NCBI GenBank assembly: GCA_030220185.1
Contig: JASPKZ010001247.1
Location: 1-64,000, forward strand
Length of the DNA: 64,000 bases
Source: Diploptera punctata
Taxonomy: Eukaryota > Arthropoda > Insecta > Blattodea > Blaberidae
Direction of reading: 5' to 3'
The translations under genes were made by a program, and so were the position numbers. The notes below the pieces were generated by a model. It was given only the letters and a program-made list of their open reading frames with translations. It searched no databases and had not been told where the DNA came from. Positions 11,496-22,714 of the stretch are shown here, piece after piece (position 1 is the first letter of the stretch; each line of letters begins with the position of its first letter).

Positions 11496-12644
11496 GTTAG
11501 GAGACCAGGATACATCGTGGTGACCTCACAAAGTTCCAGAGTTGAGGATTTGGAAAAATGGAAAAAAGAAGACATTGCCCTTTGGTATCCCTATGATTTG
11601 GAGAGAATCTACAAATCATGGAGATGATTGTTATTTTTGCAACAGTTAATGTAGCAGGATATAATGCTAAAAACAAGAAAGATATAGTATATCCCAACAT
11701 TCCCTCTGCTATTCGGCCAGTATCTCATGGTCCCGATATTCCGGTTCCATTACACCCTCAATCAGATACATTGCCGTCTGCATCCGGTAGCACTGAAACT
11801 GAATCTCCAGTGAGTGATGAATCATATAATTCTGATCATGATAGATGTTTTAAACAAAGTGAGCTTAATGATTTAGTGAGGGATTTAAATTTGCCTAAAG
11901 AATCAGCAGAACTCTTGGGCTCTAGGTTAAAAGAAAAAAGTGTTGGCTAATGGTACATCTTTTTCATGGTACAGGCAACGTGAGAAGGAACTTGTCCCTT
12001 CTTTTGCTGAAGAAGAAAATTTAGTGTATTGCCAAGACATCCCTGCTGTCTTAAAATGTTATAACATAAACTATAATTCCAAAGAGTGGAGGTTCTTCAT
12101 AGACTCTTCTCAAAAAATGTCTTAAATGTGTTTTGCTTCATAATGGAAACATTCATCCTTCCATTCCTGTGGCCCACTCTTTTGTTTAAAAGGAGACACA
12201 TGAAAATGTAAAGTTTTGTTACAAAAACTGCAGTGCGAAAATCATCTATGGCTAGTCTGTGGAAATTTCAAGATTATTGGACTATTACTTGGTCAGCAAG
12301 CTGGTTTCACAAAATACCCTTGTTTCGTATGTGAACGGGATAGCAGAGCTAGGTCGTAACACTGGGAAAGGGAACAGTGGCCACGTGGGACTAATTTAAT
12401 ACTGGGCAAAAAAAAATATAAGGAGTGAACCTCTTATTGATCCCTCAAAAGTATTGTTGCCTCATCTCCATGTAAAATTAGGTTTAATGAAATTATTTGT
12501 GAAAACTCTAGATAAAGACAGAGAGTGATTTAAATACCTCTTAGCTACATTACCTTCATTATCCTATGAAAAAATGAAAACTGGTATATTCGTTGGCCCA
12601 CAAATTCAGTTCGAGAATATAGTCGAGAAGTCAGGTATGCTTGG

Positions 12645-12798
12645 AATGCTTTCAGAAATGTTTTTAATTTCGTTGGAAATAAAAAAGACCCACATTATGT
12701 TAACATATTGACAATGCCTGAAATGCTTTCAGAAATGTTTTTAATTTCCTGGGAAATAAAAAAAGACCCAAATTATGTTAACATATTGAAAATGATGC
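12645..12798 (+). repeat. 77-bp tandem duplication inside the pseudogene
   Basis: AATGCTTTCAGAAATG recurs at 12645 and 12722. The two units differ at only a few sites and repeat the coding block around KKDPHYVNIL / KKDPNYVNIL. Confidence 0.8.
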
Positions 12799-12874
12799 TA
12801 CAAAATATCAAACAGTTTGGTTGCAACATAAGTGTCAAAGTACATTTCCTTCATTTCCATCTAAATCATTTCCC

Positions 12875-13635
12875 TGACTATTTAACTCATGCCCCAAAAG
12901 GGAGTCAACGACCAATCACATTTCAATGATTTTCGATTACACAACCAATCACAGTAGTGTTTCGCCTAGAATTTACCAACTAAAGTTTATCATAATAAAG
13001 AAAGCACCTCCTTTTTAACATTCTGAATAGGTCATAGCATTATTTTGCAGTGACCAAATCCCTAAGAGATACGGCTACCAAATTGTATATTATAGTGCAT
13101 GAATGTCAACACATAGAGCATGCAGGAGTTAATATAAAAACATTTGTAGCAATTGATTATAGCACCAGAAAAAGAAGCCACTGTTTGCACTTTCTTAAAA
13201 GTGTTTTTTTTCCCAGGTAATAATCCAGAAAAATATAATTGTCATATTTACATCATACGACATCAGAAATGAATTAATATACAGGTTGATGTGTTTCATT
13301 TTTTTCTCCACTAGAGAGCATTCTTACAATATTGCGTTCCTTTGGCAATAAATAATATGATCTGGTTGCAGTGATAAACAAAAGAAGCAATTGAAGCGTA
13401 CCAATCGTTCCTCATTTGTTTTCAACAACATCGCCGTTTACATTAAATATATTAAATATTTTAAAATAACTATAGGTAAATAATGATTTGTGAGTAAACA
13501 GCTTAATTTTATTCGTTAAAAAGTCCTAACAAATGCCACTCTTGATTTTCAAATTCTCTAGATAAATTCACTCCTCACTTCTTGAGTCGTGAATTTATCG
13601 ATAATTTGGAAATCACTCGTGGCATTACTTATGAC
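12875..13635 (+). mobile_element. Element M, copy 1 (non-autonomous, about 755 bp)
   Basis: The element begins TATTTAACTCATGCCCC and ends GGCATTACTTA, with TGAC on both sides here (12875-12878 and 13632-13635). It splits the pseudogene between the codons for FPD and NLGDF, so the insertion is certain. Three other copies start at 40175, 45065 and 52547. The ends give a weak inverted match (about 10 of 14: TTAACTCATGCCCC against ATAAGTAATGCCAC). There is no coding capacity. Class is unresolved; a MITE-like DNA element is my best guess. Confidence 0.8.
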
Positions 13636-13792
13636 AATTTAGGAGATTTTAGTGAGGAACAGGGTGAAAGATTTCACCAGGATATAAAAAATATGGAAAT
13701 GAGGTATCAAGGCAAGTGGAATATTAACATAGGCCTAATATCTGACTATTGCTGGGTGTTAAAAAGGGACTGCTCGGAACAACATGCGAGAA

Positions 13793-14020
13793 GATAAGAT
13801 AAGATAAGATAAGATTTATTTAGCCTGGTGGAGTTAAGGCCATGTGGCCTTCTCTTCCACTCACCAGGACAAACATATATTACATAAGAATATAACAATC
13901 TTAAACTTAACGCTAATATTAAACACTAAGTAAAAATTTTGATCAAAAGTAGGTCCCCAAAGAGGAGAAAATGTGAAATAACACTATTGGGGTTAAGGTT
14001 AAAAATTTGTGCTTTTAATA
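13793..14020 (-). mobile_element. LINE family A, 3'-UTR fragment with (ATCTT)n tail
   Basis: On the minus strand this reads hairpin (AAGGCC-ACAT-GGCCTT), CTCCACCAGGCTAAATAAAT, then an ATCTT-type tail that appears on the plus strand as GATAA repeats at 13793-13816. It matches the 3' ends at 32338 and 45300. It is inserted at the end of the pseudogene. Confidence 0.75.
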
Positions 14021-14225
14021 ATAATAAATATAATATAAATAATCATAGTACAAATTATATATAATTTTAATAATAATATTAATACTAATAATTTTAATAA
14101 TAATATTTATTATTATTAAAAATTATTATTATTAAAATTATTATTATTATTATGAATTATTAATTTTATTATAATTATTAGTATTCTTATTATTAATATT
14201 ATTTATATTATTATGAATTAATTAG
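14020..14225. repeat. AAT/ATT-rich low-complexity block with inverted symmetry
   Basis: Runs of AAT units turn into ATT units near 14100, so the block can fold back on itself. Confidence 0.7.
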
Positions 14226-14372
14226 TTAGTAATGAATTAAAATTATTGGCAAATAAATTCCTGGCCTAGTTTCTTCCTTCCAACCACAAAATTTCTTGTC
14301 GAAAGTACGTTCTATTATAACGTTTTCACAAACCTATACTTTCCATAAGACTTGCAGGGAAGGCGTCGTGTA

Positions 14373-14572
14373 GCAAAGCCAGAGGGAAAACGCCCAGTTT
14401 GGTAGACCAAGAATGAGGTGGGAGAATAACATTAACTGTGATTTGAAGGAAGTAGATTATACAGGGAATGATTGGAAAGCATTAGCTCGGGATAGGGATG
14501 TATGGAGAGTTTATGTCCGCGCGGCCATGAACCTATGGGTTCGATAGTGCCAGTGAGTAAGTAAGTAAGTTA
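14373..14572 (+). mobile_element. RTE-like family, 3'-end fragment
   Basis: It matches the last 190 bp of the 6041-8445 copy: the basic KPEGKRPV region, NNINCDLKEVDYTGNDWKALA, and the terminal GTTCGATAGTGCCAGTGAG followed by GTAA repeats. A one-base insertion near 14400 shifts the frame. Confidence 0.85.
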
Positions 14573-14881
14573 TTCATGAATATTTTGAAAACTTGATGTG
14601 ATGGGAGAAAATGGAGACCATTTTCGAATTCAGCATAAAAAATCCGTTTAGAATCACCTATTAGAATAAAAAAGAAACAAAAAAATAAGCTTTAAAATGC
14701 AGAACGGTGTAATATTACAATAATAGCATCTTTGTTGGAAATATTTGCGTTCATTGTAAACAAGTGACTGACGTTAATAGTGTGGGCAATGTTTATTAGT
14801 TGAAACTACAGAAGGCCGTGAGATCAATTAGTGATAAAAATGGCGGCAAGCACGTATTTAGTGTTTTACATTATTTCAAAT

Positions 14882-14998
14882 TGAGGCAGCGTAATCCCGC
14901 CTTCCAGGCATCCCAACCTCACAAGTGGGTTACAAATACGCCAATGCCAGGAGAGAATACCTGAAATGTCGAATGACAAACAGGTGGCATTGAACAAT
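14882..14998 (+). repeat. SINE family S3, 3' part
   Basis: It shares CGCCTTCCAGGC..CC, AGTGGGTTACAA, CCAATGCCAGGAGAGAA and GGCATTGAA with 49735-49840 and, on the other strand, 26650-26750. Confidence 0.7.
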
Positions 14999-15001
14999 AT
15001 G

Positions 15002-15002
<1 letters not shown>

Positions 15003-15034
<32 letters not shown>
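15003..15034. repeat. (TA)n microsatellite
   Basis: It separates two SINE fragments. Confidence 0.9.
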
Positions 15035-15036
<2 letters not shown>

Positions 15037-15137
15037 CACCGCTGTGGTCTCGAGTTAGCGTGCTGCCTTATCACGCAGCGGGCCCGCGTTCGATCCCCGG
15101 TCGGGGCAGTTTTTCTGGGTGAGGTTTTTATCTATAA
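15034..15137 (+). repeat. SINE family S1, 5' (tRNA-like) part
   Basis: It begins GTCCACCGCTGTGGTCTCGAG with a B box GTTCGATCCCC and GGTCGGGGCAGTTTTTCTGG, then breaks off after GAGGTTTTTAT. Full copies are at 27584 and 55966. Confidence 0.8.
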
Positions 15138-15261
15138 ATATATAAAGCAAATAATTCTGGTTGTACATTCACTACCAAGAATGATTTTATCATTAATCAT
15201 TATTTCACAATTCTATGAACATACTGGACATAACAAACTAGTCTACGAGGACAATATCTAA

Positions 15262-15735
15262 AAGAATACAACTAATTAACTCATAGGCGCCATCGAACCC
15301 GGAAGTAGGCCACATGGACATAAGCTTTCCATACACACCTATCCTAACTAAATGTTTTCCAATAATTCCCTGTATAATTTATCTCCCTTAAATCATGATT
15401 AATGCTATTCTGCCAGGTCATTCTCGGTCTACCTACTGGGCGGTTTCCCTCAGGTTTTCTTACAATAATTTTTCATACAATCAGATCTCTATTTCGTTCC
15501 CTAAATTGTGCAACATGTCCTACCCATCGCAGTCTACGATTTAACTTTCCTTTTTACATTTGATATGCCATATAGATCATGTAGCTCACTGTTATGAAGA
15601 GTCCGTGTAAAGCACAATAGCATATGTTTTCAGAGTTGAGTCTACGTTTAATTTCTTTCCGGACCTTATTCCTGTCTGTAATTATAGTTCCTAGATAATT
15701 GCGTTCCGCCACTCCTTCAAAATATCCGTTTTTTT
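15262..15735 (-). mobile_element. RTE-like family, divergent 3' fragment with internal deletion
   Basis: On the minus strand, the tail is at 15262-15275, then the C-terminal coding region (GRPRMTW..NINHDLR, CDGWVGHVAQ) to about 15605, then a jump to the EFKYLG-equivalent region (AATTATAGTTCCTAG) to about 15735. It is more diverged than the copies at 6041 and 53321. Confidence 0.7.
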
Positions 15736-15776
15736 AAGTTGTCATTCTTCTTCTTCTTTCTACTACAAGGTTTAGG

Positions 15777-16340
15777 CTATGCAGCCTGTTCCGGCGAAGT
15801 TAAAAGTGGAGTCCATCTTCTACGTGGTCGGCCAACATCTCTTGTTCCTCCGGGATTATACAGGAAGGTTCTTTTTGGTATTCTTTCGTTGTTCATTCTC
15901 ATTAAGTGTTCTGTCCATTTCTTATTATTTTCGCTGATTTTATCTTCAATTTTATATATATTTGATTCTTCTCGTATAGTTCCATTCCTTATTCTATCCG
16001 CTCTTGTGCGTCCTTTCACATTACGTAAAAACAGCATTTCCGCAGTCTGTATCCTGCTTTTATCCCTTGATTTCATTATCCGATTTTCACTTCCATAAAA
16101 CAACAAAGTAACAGCCATTGTTTTATATAATTTAAGTTTCGTATCTTTCCTTGTTTTCCGACCTAAGGTTCTTTTTATGGTTCCACAAATAGCCTGAAAT
16201 TTATTTACTTTATTTTCTATATCTTTGTTTTCTCTATAAGTTATATCACATCCTAAATATTGGAAATGTGATACTTGTTCTATTATTTTGTTATCCAGTA
16301 CACTTTTTGATCTAATTCCATATTTACCAATAAATGCCAT
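15777..16340 (-). pseudogene. C-terminal domain of T2 element
   Basis: The frame begins MAFIGKYGIRSK and shows FQYLGCDITY, LLFYGSENRI, a basic RMNNERIPKRTF region and GGTRDVGRPRRRW, then ends near the GAAGAAG tail. The same blocks appear at 36337-36880, so this is a family trait rather than chance. Confidence 0.75.
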
Positions 16341-16425
16341 TACTTTTGACTTATTTATTGATATTTTACAATTATATAATATTGGCTATTAATTTAAATG
16401 TATATGCTAACATTTGGAGCTCATT

Positions 16426-17196
16426 TTAAGATTCTGCTAAAAGTACAACATCGTCAGCGAATAATAAAGCATTTATTATACCTTTATTATCAATTAACAT
16501 TCCTTCATTAGTTAAAACCTTCTTCCATTCTTTTAGGATATAGTCCATATAAATATTAAATAATATAGGTGAGAGTGAACACCCTTGTCGTACTCCTTGG
16601 TTTATTTGAAAAAATGTCTTATTTTTAATCAACTGAGGGTCAATACAACTATTTGTTCCATAGTACAAGCTCTTAACAGTTTCTATAATCTGAATAGGGA
16701 GGCCTTTTTCTTTTAGGATATTCCACAATATTTCCCTGTTTACTCGATCAAATGCTTTATCTAAGTCAATAAATAACAAATGTGTTTCTAGGTTTTCTTC
16801 TTTTCTTTTGTTTATTATCTGATTCAGGGCAAATACTTCATCGGTACAAGATCTTCCTTTTCGGAACCCGTTTTGTTCTTCTGCTAGTGTTACTTCAGTA
16901 ATTCGTTGTATTCGTTTTGCTATTATTCTAGCATAGATTTTATATCCACTATTTAGGAGGGTAATGCCTCTGTAATTAGATGGTTGGTTTCTTTCTCCTT
17001 TCTTGTAAATTAGTTTTACTATACTTTGCCTCCATGTTGCTGGTATATTATGATTCTCCCAACACACATTAAGAAAATTCAAGAATCTTAATTTAAAGAA
17101 TATATCTGCATATTTAATTAGTTCTGAATTGATGTCATCTGGTCCGCTAGCTTTTCTATTATTTGTTAATTTGAGTGATTCTTCCACTTCTTCCAT
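16426..17196 (-). pseudogene. Reverse transcriptase domain of T2 element
   Basis: This 256-codon open part has ASGPDDINSELIKYA, IVKLIYKKGERNQPSNYRGITLLN, EEQNGFRKGRSCTDEVFAL, LFIDLDKAFDRVNRE, GVRQGCSLSPILFNIYMD and the catalytic LLFADDVVLLAES (rc of about 16437-16470). A stop then separates it from the thumb and C-terminus at 15777-16340. An endonuclease domain is not seen upstream. RT family membership is clear; the clade (RTE-like or related) is not settled. Confidence 0.8.
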
Positions 17197-17499
17197 TTGT
17201 ATTTAATCTACTTTCAAATTCTCACATTTTGGTTCTTCTTCGTTTTCATTCTCGTTGTACCACAGGTCTCTGAAATATTCTATCCAATGTTGTTCTGATA
17301 TTGATGTAGGTATATATGCAGCTTCTTTTTCTGATTTATTTAAATATTTAATTGTTCTATAAGCAGTTCATTGTCGTCCATGTAGATCATGTTCTAGATT
17401 AGATACATATCGTTCCCAACTGTCTTGGTGAGATTTCCTAATAATTTTCTTTGCTTCCTTTCTTTTGTTATACTGTTGTCATTCTCGTTTATTATATTT

Positions 17500-18390
17500 T
17501 AGTGATCTACAGCTCAGTAGTAAAAAATCTGGGTATCTACATGGACCAATACCTAGACTGGAAAATCCAGGTGAATAATACCTGCAAGAAAGTGTTCTCA
17601 ATTCTTCACTGCCTAAATAGTTTTAAAAATTTACTTCCTACAAAATTAAAACAAATACTTGTACAGACTCTTATAATGCCACACTTCGACTACTGCGACA
17701 TATTACTGACTAATCTGACAACTGATCTATCTTGACAGTCTGCAGCGTGCTCATAATGCGTGCATTCGATTTATATCCAATCTCCGTCGTTATGACCACA
17801 TGCTTCCTTCATTTCAGGCTTTATCATGGCTACGCCTAAATGACAGAAGAACTTTACATTCACATACCTTACTATTCCAAATTCTGCACACATATTTACC
17901 AAGTTTTCAAAATGTATCGGCTCATCACAATTTAGGAACAAGATCACAAGACTCTTCTTTACTTTTGATACCACGCACAGGACATGTCTATACTCTAAAT
18001 CTTACACAATATCTATGACTAGAGCATGGAACTCACTTCCCAGTCATGTCAGGGACTGTCAAACGCTATCATTATTTAAGTACAAATTAACAGATATCTT
18101 AAGTTCGACACAATGAAAACATTAACTGCATAACAACTATATACAGCATTCTATAAATAATCATCTAGGAAGCTGCTTATTTTATTTTATGTAATTTTAA
18201 CTTTATTATATTCCATGTTTTTGTTAGTATTAACTAGTATTAGATCACATCATCATTGTATTTTGTTTAGTCTGTATTTTAATAATATCTTAAAATTGTA
18301 ATAAGTATGTAATTTTTTGTATAATTCTACTATTTCCTGGTTGAGTGGAAGAGAAGGCCTTATGGCCTTTACTCTGCCAGCTAAAAAAAG
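17500..18390 (+). mobile_element. LINE family A/B-type 3' part (CR1/Jockey-like)
   Basis: The RT C-terminus is recognisable: VKNLGIYMDQYLDW, KQILVQTLIMPHFDYCD, then, after a frameshift at about 17733, LRYDHMLPSFQALSWLRLNDRRTLHS, and AWNSLPSHVRDCQTL. A 3' UTR of about 280 bp follows, ending in the family hairpin AAGGCCTTATGGCCTT (18353-18368) and an ATT tail. RT catalytic blocks are absent (5'-truncated copy). Confidence 0.8.
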
Positions 18391-18527
<137 letters not shown>

Positions 18528-19670
18528 TTTTGTTGTAATGATCTTGACCTCCCATATCAGTTTCGTTGTGTTATTTTATAAAATGTGTGTATTTGATTTT
18601 AGTATTTCCTCTCAGACGCCTAATAATACTATCGTAATACAATCAGTATGTACACAATCATACCAATTTAAAAATATATAAATAAAACTTTAATAACTAA
18701 AAACTTAAAAACAATTACAAGTTTAAAGTCGAATTATGACCCTGTTATTCATAGAAAGTTTGGCTGTGACACTGTTATTGCCATTAAGTTGTGGGCCATC
18801 TGACATTTTCATTTGGAAATGAGGGCGTAGTGACATGGAGGAAGACACCGGTGAGTTAGCGTTAACAATATTAGTTCCTGTCAACGTGTCGTTCTGTAAC
18901 TAACATATTTTTAGAAAGTAGAAAGGATTGAATCACATTATGAGAGAACATGCAAACCAGTTCATTGCAATTATACGTATTATTCGTCAAAATCTAAAGC
19001 GTTTTATTTCTCCAACACATACGCCCAATAGACAAGGCTTTAAGATCTTAACTCTGCCAGGTAAATTAAAAAATAAAGTAATAGGATAAACTAATGTAAT
19101 TTCATCAATTAAATTGAATTGATATACCGTTTTTAAACTTCCTTAAAGAAATAACGCAGGGTTCTCCAAATTTAGATTTTGTACACGTTTAAGGCAGAAC
19201 ATAATATAGCTATTTAATAAAAATTATACGATCGTTTATTTTTAAATAATTCATAAAAATATTATTGCGAATAAATTATACGATCGTTTATTTTTTAAAT
19301 AATTCATAAAAATATTATTGCGAAGTAAGTACTATAATGAATTTTCTAACCTTAGTCTAATCTTCAAAACGTATATAAACAAACTTTACCCTAATCTAGA
19401 AAACGTGTATAAATTAATGATCACACTAAAATAAGCGTATATCTAATAAAAGCGTTAGCATATTTTGAATTCGGGGTTATCGACCTCTTTAAATGTTCCA
19501 GATTTTCCTTATTTGTTTGATCAAATTACGGAATAAAAGTGGAATTCACGCAGCAGAAGTAAGATTCCTCCTCTCTGACAAAGGCTGCACAAAGAAAGAC
19601 CTCATAAGAAATAATGGAATTAATTAAGAATTAGGTGTAGAAACCAATTCAAGATAAACTAAGAAACACA
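18528..19670. other. No gene; contains one tandem duplication
   Basis: No coding signal is seen. A 52-bp unit starting AAATTATACGATCG is repeated at 19221 and 19273. Confidence 0.5.
19221..19323. repeat. 52-bp tandem duplication
   Basis: Two nearly identical units, each with TTATACGATCGTTTATTTTT and ending in ATATTATTGCGA. Confidence 0.85.
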
Positions 19671-19671
19671 T

Positions 19672-19800
19672 CACTATCATCATCATCCATGCAAGTATTA
19701 GGCCGTGTGGCCTGTTACGGTCTCAAAGAGGAATTTTCCATCCAGCGCTTTTTTGGACGTCCCAGCGATCTTTTGCCTTGGGGAAGTAACGAAGCATGGC
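19672..19800 (-). mobile_element. Non-LTR retrotransposon C-terminus and 3' tail (short fragment)
   Basis: The minus strand reads a GRPKKRWMENSSLRP-like C-terminus followed by CATGGATGATGATGATAG. A basic GRP-K-RW end plus a simple tail matches the other LINE termini in the window. Confidence 0.5.
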
Positions 19801-19811
19801 TTTTGGAATTC

Positions 19812-20050
19812 TATGAGACGGCATTCGTTGAAGATGGCCTTTTGTGGGAAATACTCTATACCTAGCAAAATTGTTTTGGATGATGAAATTTTAGAACGAG
19901 TAAATGAATTTTAATTATTTGGGTCATAATTTAACATTTCAAGATGAAGCTGATATATCAAAGAAAATCACAAATTTTACAAAGAAACACATATACATAG
20001 CAATTTTTATTATGTCATCCACAAAAGAAGCCAGAGGACTGCATTCCAAA
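19812..20050 (+). mobile_element. T2-family LINE fragment (thumb region)
   Basis: KMAFCGKYSIPSKIVLDDEILERVNEF, then after a frame change YLGHNLTFQDEADISKKITNF, parallel to the MAFIGKYGIRSKSVLDNKIIEQVSHFQYLG block of the 15777-16340 copy. Confidence 0.7.
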
Positions 20051-20387
20051 ACATATTTTGTTAACAGACCCACAACACAACGATAAATTGGACGACTTAA
20101 GCACGATAGAGAGAAAAGACATAATGCTAAAACTTGACAAAAGAAAAACAAGTAGATTTTTCAATTACACTGGTCAACATGATTTTTGTCTCATGAGTAC
20201 CAATAGTTGTATTTAATGCAGTTTTTCATCGTGTTTTCAAATATGTATTCGGGATTTCTGCATCACCCACAGTTTTTTATTTCAATTTCAATTAATGGAT
20301 TTAAATAATTATATTTTAATCAACGTTTTTCGTTCATTTGTCCATTGAAAATAAAACCAAATGAGCTAACTCTAATGGTTTTCAGCT

Positions 20388-20507
20388 ATGGAAGAGACAT
20401 ATCAAGGCAAATGGAATCCTAATATGCTGGCCGATTATTGTTGGGCCATCAAGAGGGATGCTCCACAGGCGAAATATAGCAACAAATCGTCATTTATTAC
20501 TTTCTAG
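20388..20507 (+). pseudogene. Possible last exon or fragment of the same unnamed multicopy family
   Basis: It reads MEETYQGKWNPNMLADYCWAIKRD and ends at TAG 20505-20507 after 39 codons. It parallels MEMRYQGKWNI..SDYCWVLKRD of the pseudogene at 13690-13780, so the two are paralogues. The codons are preceded by TGGTTTTCAG at 20376-20385, which looks like a splice acceptor. No upstream exon is visible in the next several kilobases. It could be a real terminal exon or an isolated pseudogene piece. Confidence 0.55.
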
Positions 20508-20509
20508 GT

Positions 20510-21175
20510 GAGTCCGAATGTTCGAATATTGTGTAGTTACGAATGTAGAAAATATTAAAGTGTTTGAAATTAAAAAATACCTGTCTCTCGGAAACCATGG
20601 GTGTGGGAGAAAAACCGATATCATATTTGAATTCAGGAGAAAACATACTACCAGAATAACATATTTTTTTTCTTTCTGAGACAAAAAGAAGTTTATTTTT
20701 TGTTGCTCAGTGTTATCCTTAACATTTATCTCCGTGTTAGTGTGTTGTCTTAAGAGACAGTATCAGTTGTGTACATCATATACCGTCACTATAGAGAATT
20801 CAACTTTACAATTTAGAGTAAATACAGAAGTACATGAGTAATAGACATATTAACTCCAGAAATTTACTTTCAAATTTAGAAACGTGTAAACTGATTGATT
20901 TTTGTGGTTTATAAACCTACAATCATACACAATTGTAGTTCACTGTTGTTACTAAAGTATTATAGTTCATGGCAAGAAGAACGAGTTTTCTTGCAAAGAA
21001 CAAGGTGGAAAATTAAGACGATAACAGATGAGACATGTTATTGTTTGGAATTAGAATAGACCCTTGGGAGACGTTCTCTCTTTACCAATGTGATGCTCTA
21101 TTAAACTAATTATCACTTAACTTACAATTTTCAATTACTATAACTTTCACAATCACTTTTTAATATTGTATTATG
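20510..21175. other. No feature recognised
   Basis: AT-rich. Only short frames. Confidence 0.45.
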
Positions 21176-21181
21176 TATTGA

Positions 21182-21295
21182 AGGCTTTTTTGGGAGAATT
21201 TTCCTCATTTGTAAGACAAGTGTCAGAAAACTTTATGATCCAAACGGTTCCCGAACATCATCAGGCCATCATAATCATCATTATCATATTCGCCA
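21182..21295 (+). repeat. SINE family S1, internal fragment
   Basis: It shares TTTCCTCA-TTGTAAGACAA-TGTCAG, AAACGGTTCCCGAA and the CATCAT-rich block with full S1 copies. Confidence 0.65.
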
Positions 21296-21339
21296 TGTGT
21301 GTGTGTTTCGTCTTAAGTTGTGTTGTCTCGGAGGTCACC

Positions 21340-21414
21340 CTAACATTGAGCTGATTACTCATTCATGGAGGACCTTCACGTCCTTATGTGGTCAATAAAG
21401 TATGTATGTGATCC
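21340..21414 (+). mobile_element. LINE-like 3' terminus with hairpin and TATG tail
   Basis: GAGGAC-CTTCAC-GTCCTT forms a hairpin, followed by TGTGGTCAATAAAGTATGTATGTG. The layout (hairpin, AATAAA, short simple tail) matches other LINE 3' ends here, but no coding part is attached. Confidence 0.45.
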
Positions 21415-22714
21415 ATAGTTTAAAATCCCTCTCCCGACAGGTCGTGCCATGTATGACCCGGGTGGCGTGCGGGGCAGTACGTTGAAGGCTGGGAATAATG
21501 TCACTACATTCACTGTTTTAATTATTGTGAATTGTTGAAAATAGTTGATGCCCTGCCTCAGTAGCTAGTCGGTTCCTGTTCCAGGGTGAGCGCTGAGATT
21601 CCCATCTCTGTAGGATCGGAAGGAGAATAGCGTGGGAACAGACAATCACGAATAATGAAAATAACTTTATTTTATTTAATTAACGAAGTAAGCTCTTAAA
21701 ATACACTCGATACATTGTGCACCGTTGAATTGGTGTTGACTTTCGATGCCTAACTGCACGAGGACTCTCACTTTAAGCTTAAGAATGATTAATTTTACAG
21801 GAATTTCTAAGTCCCATGACTTGGGATCCCTTCTCGAGTACCGAACCTATGAAATCTCTGATCTAAGTCTTCTCCCTACGAATCGTTGAGTATAAGTAAG
21901 TTAATTTGTCCTCATGAGTTTCGTATCGAGGTCAGGACCCTTTACTCCTATATATGGTCGTATACCCTAACTCTGATTTTGATTGGTTAGAATATTCAAT
22001 CACATGTCTTCTAAGGGCGTAAATATTTTATTTAAGCTCCCACATACATTTGTAATTTTATTCTCACGGCTAAGGAGCGTGTTTACCAGTTTGGGCTTTC
22101 CGCGGTTGTAAATTTTGGAGTTTGACGTTTTCTCCCAAACGTGATTTTTCAAGCTAGACCCAGCTTAAGGATTTCAGGTCTAATTTGAGGGGTTACATAT
22201 TTATGACTTATGTAACTAAGGTTTTCCTACCGCTCCTTTGTGAGAACTATTTACCAATACGATATTTATTTAATTTCTTTTTAAACTATATTCAGTTCAT
22301 TATTTGTTTTATTCATCAATCATATTTCTTAATCACTATACTAGATTAGGGCCTTATCTTATTCGCTACACATGTGGCACCGTAAAACTACCTATAAATT
22401 GAGAGGTTAAACTGCGTTAATGGATTGGAATTATGTAATGAAGAATCTGAATAAAACTATTGCAAATTTTAAACATTGTATTCTTCTAACATTTTTTTAA
22501 TTTAGTTTGTTTTCTTTTAAGTCATCCGTTATCATTATTCTCTATACTTTGAGACCCAGAAATGTACGGTATAACTATAAATCCGTTAAAATATCCTTTA
22601 AGAGATCGCGAAATGATTATATTGTTTAATAAGCAGAATAAAAACAAATTATATGATTCACAATGTGTATATTATAAAAGAATACGTAATTTTATAAAGA
22701 ATTATATTTGATGA
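21415..22714. other. No gene; unassigned DNA
   Basis: A GC-richer patch at 21430-21660 may be an old repeat. Nothing recognisable otherwise. Confidence 0.4.

Larger units (their letters stand above)
11500..13797 (+). pseudogene. Unnamed multicopy invertebrate protein family, pseudogene interrupted by element M
   Basis: Conserved-looking blocks appear in order: GKKKTLPFGIPMIWRE (about 11545), DDCYFCNS (about 11620), KKDIVYPNIPSAIRPVSHGPDIPVPL (11676-11753), an acidic Ser/Glu linker, ELNDLVRDLNLPKESAELLGSRLKEK, SFSWYRQREKELVPSF, LLGQQAGFTKYPCF-like text near 12285-12320, KVHFLHFHLNHFPD (12838-12878), and after the insertion NLGDFSEEQGERFHQDIKNMEMRYQGKW and DYCWVLKRD (13636-13780). I recall this as a repeated, functionally unnamed protein in arthropods and other invertebrates; no function is asserted. 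Frameshifts, stops, a 77-bp tandem duplication and the insertion at 12879-13631 make it dead. The C-terminus runs directly into a LINE tail at about 13793. Confidence 0.7.
15740..17500 (-). mobile_element. Non-LTR retrotransposon, family T2, 5'-truncated
   Basis: The order on the minus strand is linker, RT, C-terminal domain, then a 3' end rich in GAAGAAG (15740-15770 on the plus strand). The linker at 17200-17480 includes DSWERYVSNLEHDLHGRQ. The family recurs at 19810 and 36337. Confidence 0.85.

Noticed and set aside
12875..13635. TGAC as a proven 4-bp target duplication of element M
   Set aside because: TGAC or AGAC is also at the left end of the other copies whose right sides are TGAA or TGAT, so it may belong to the element; left unresolved.
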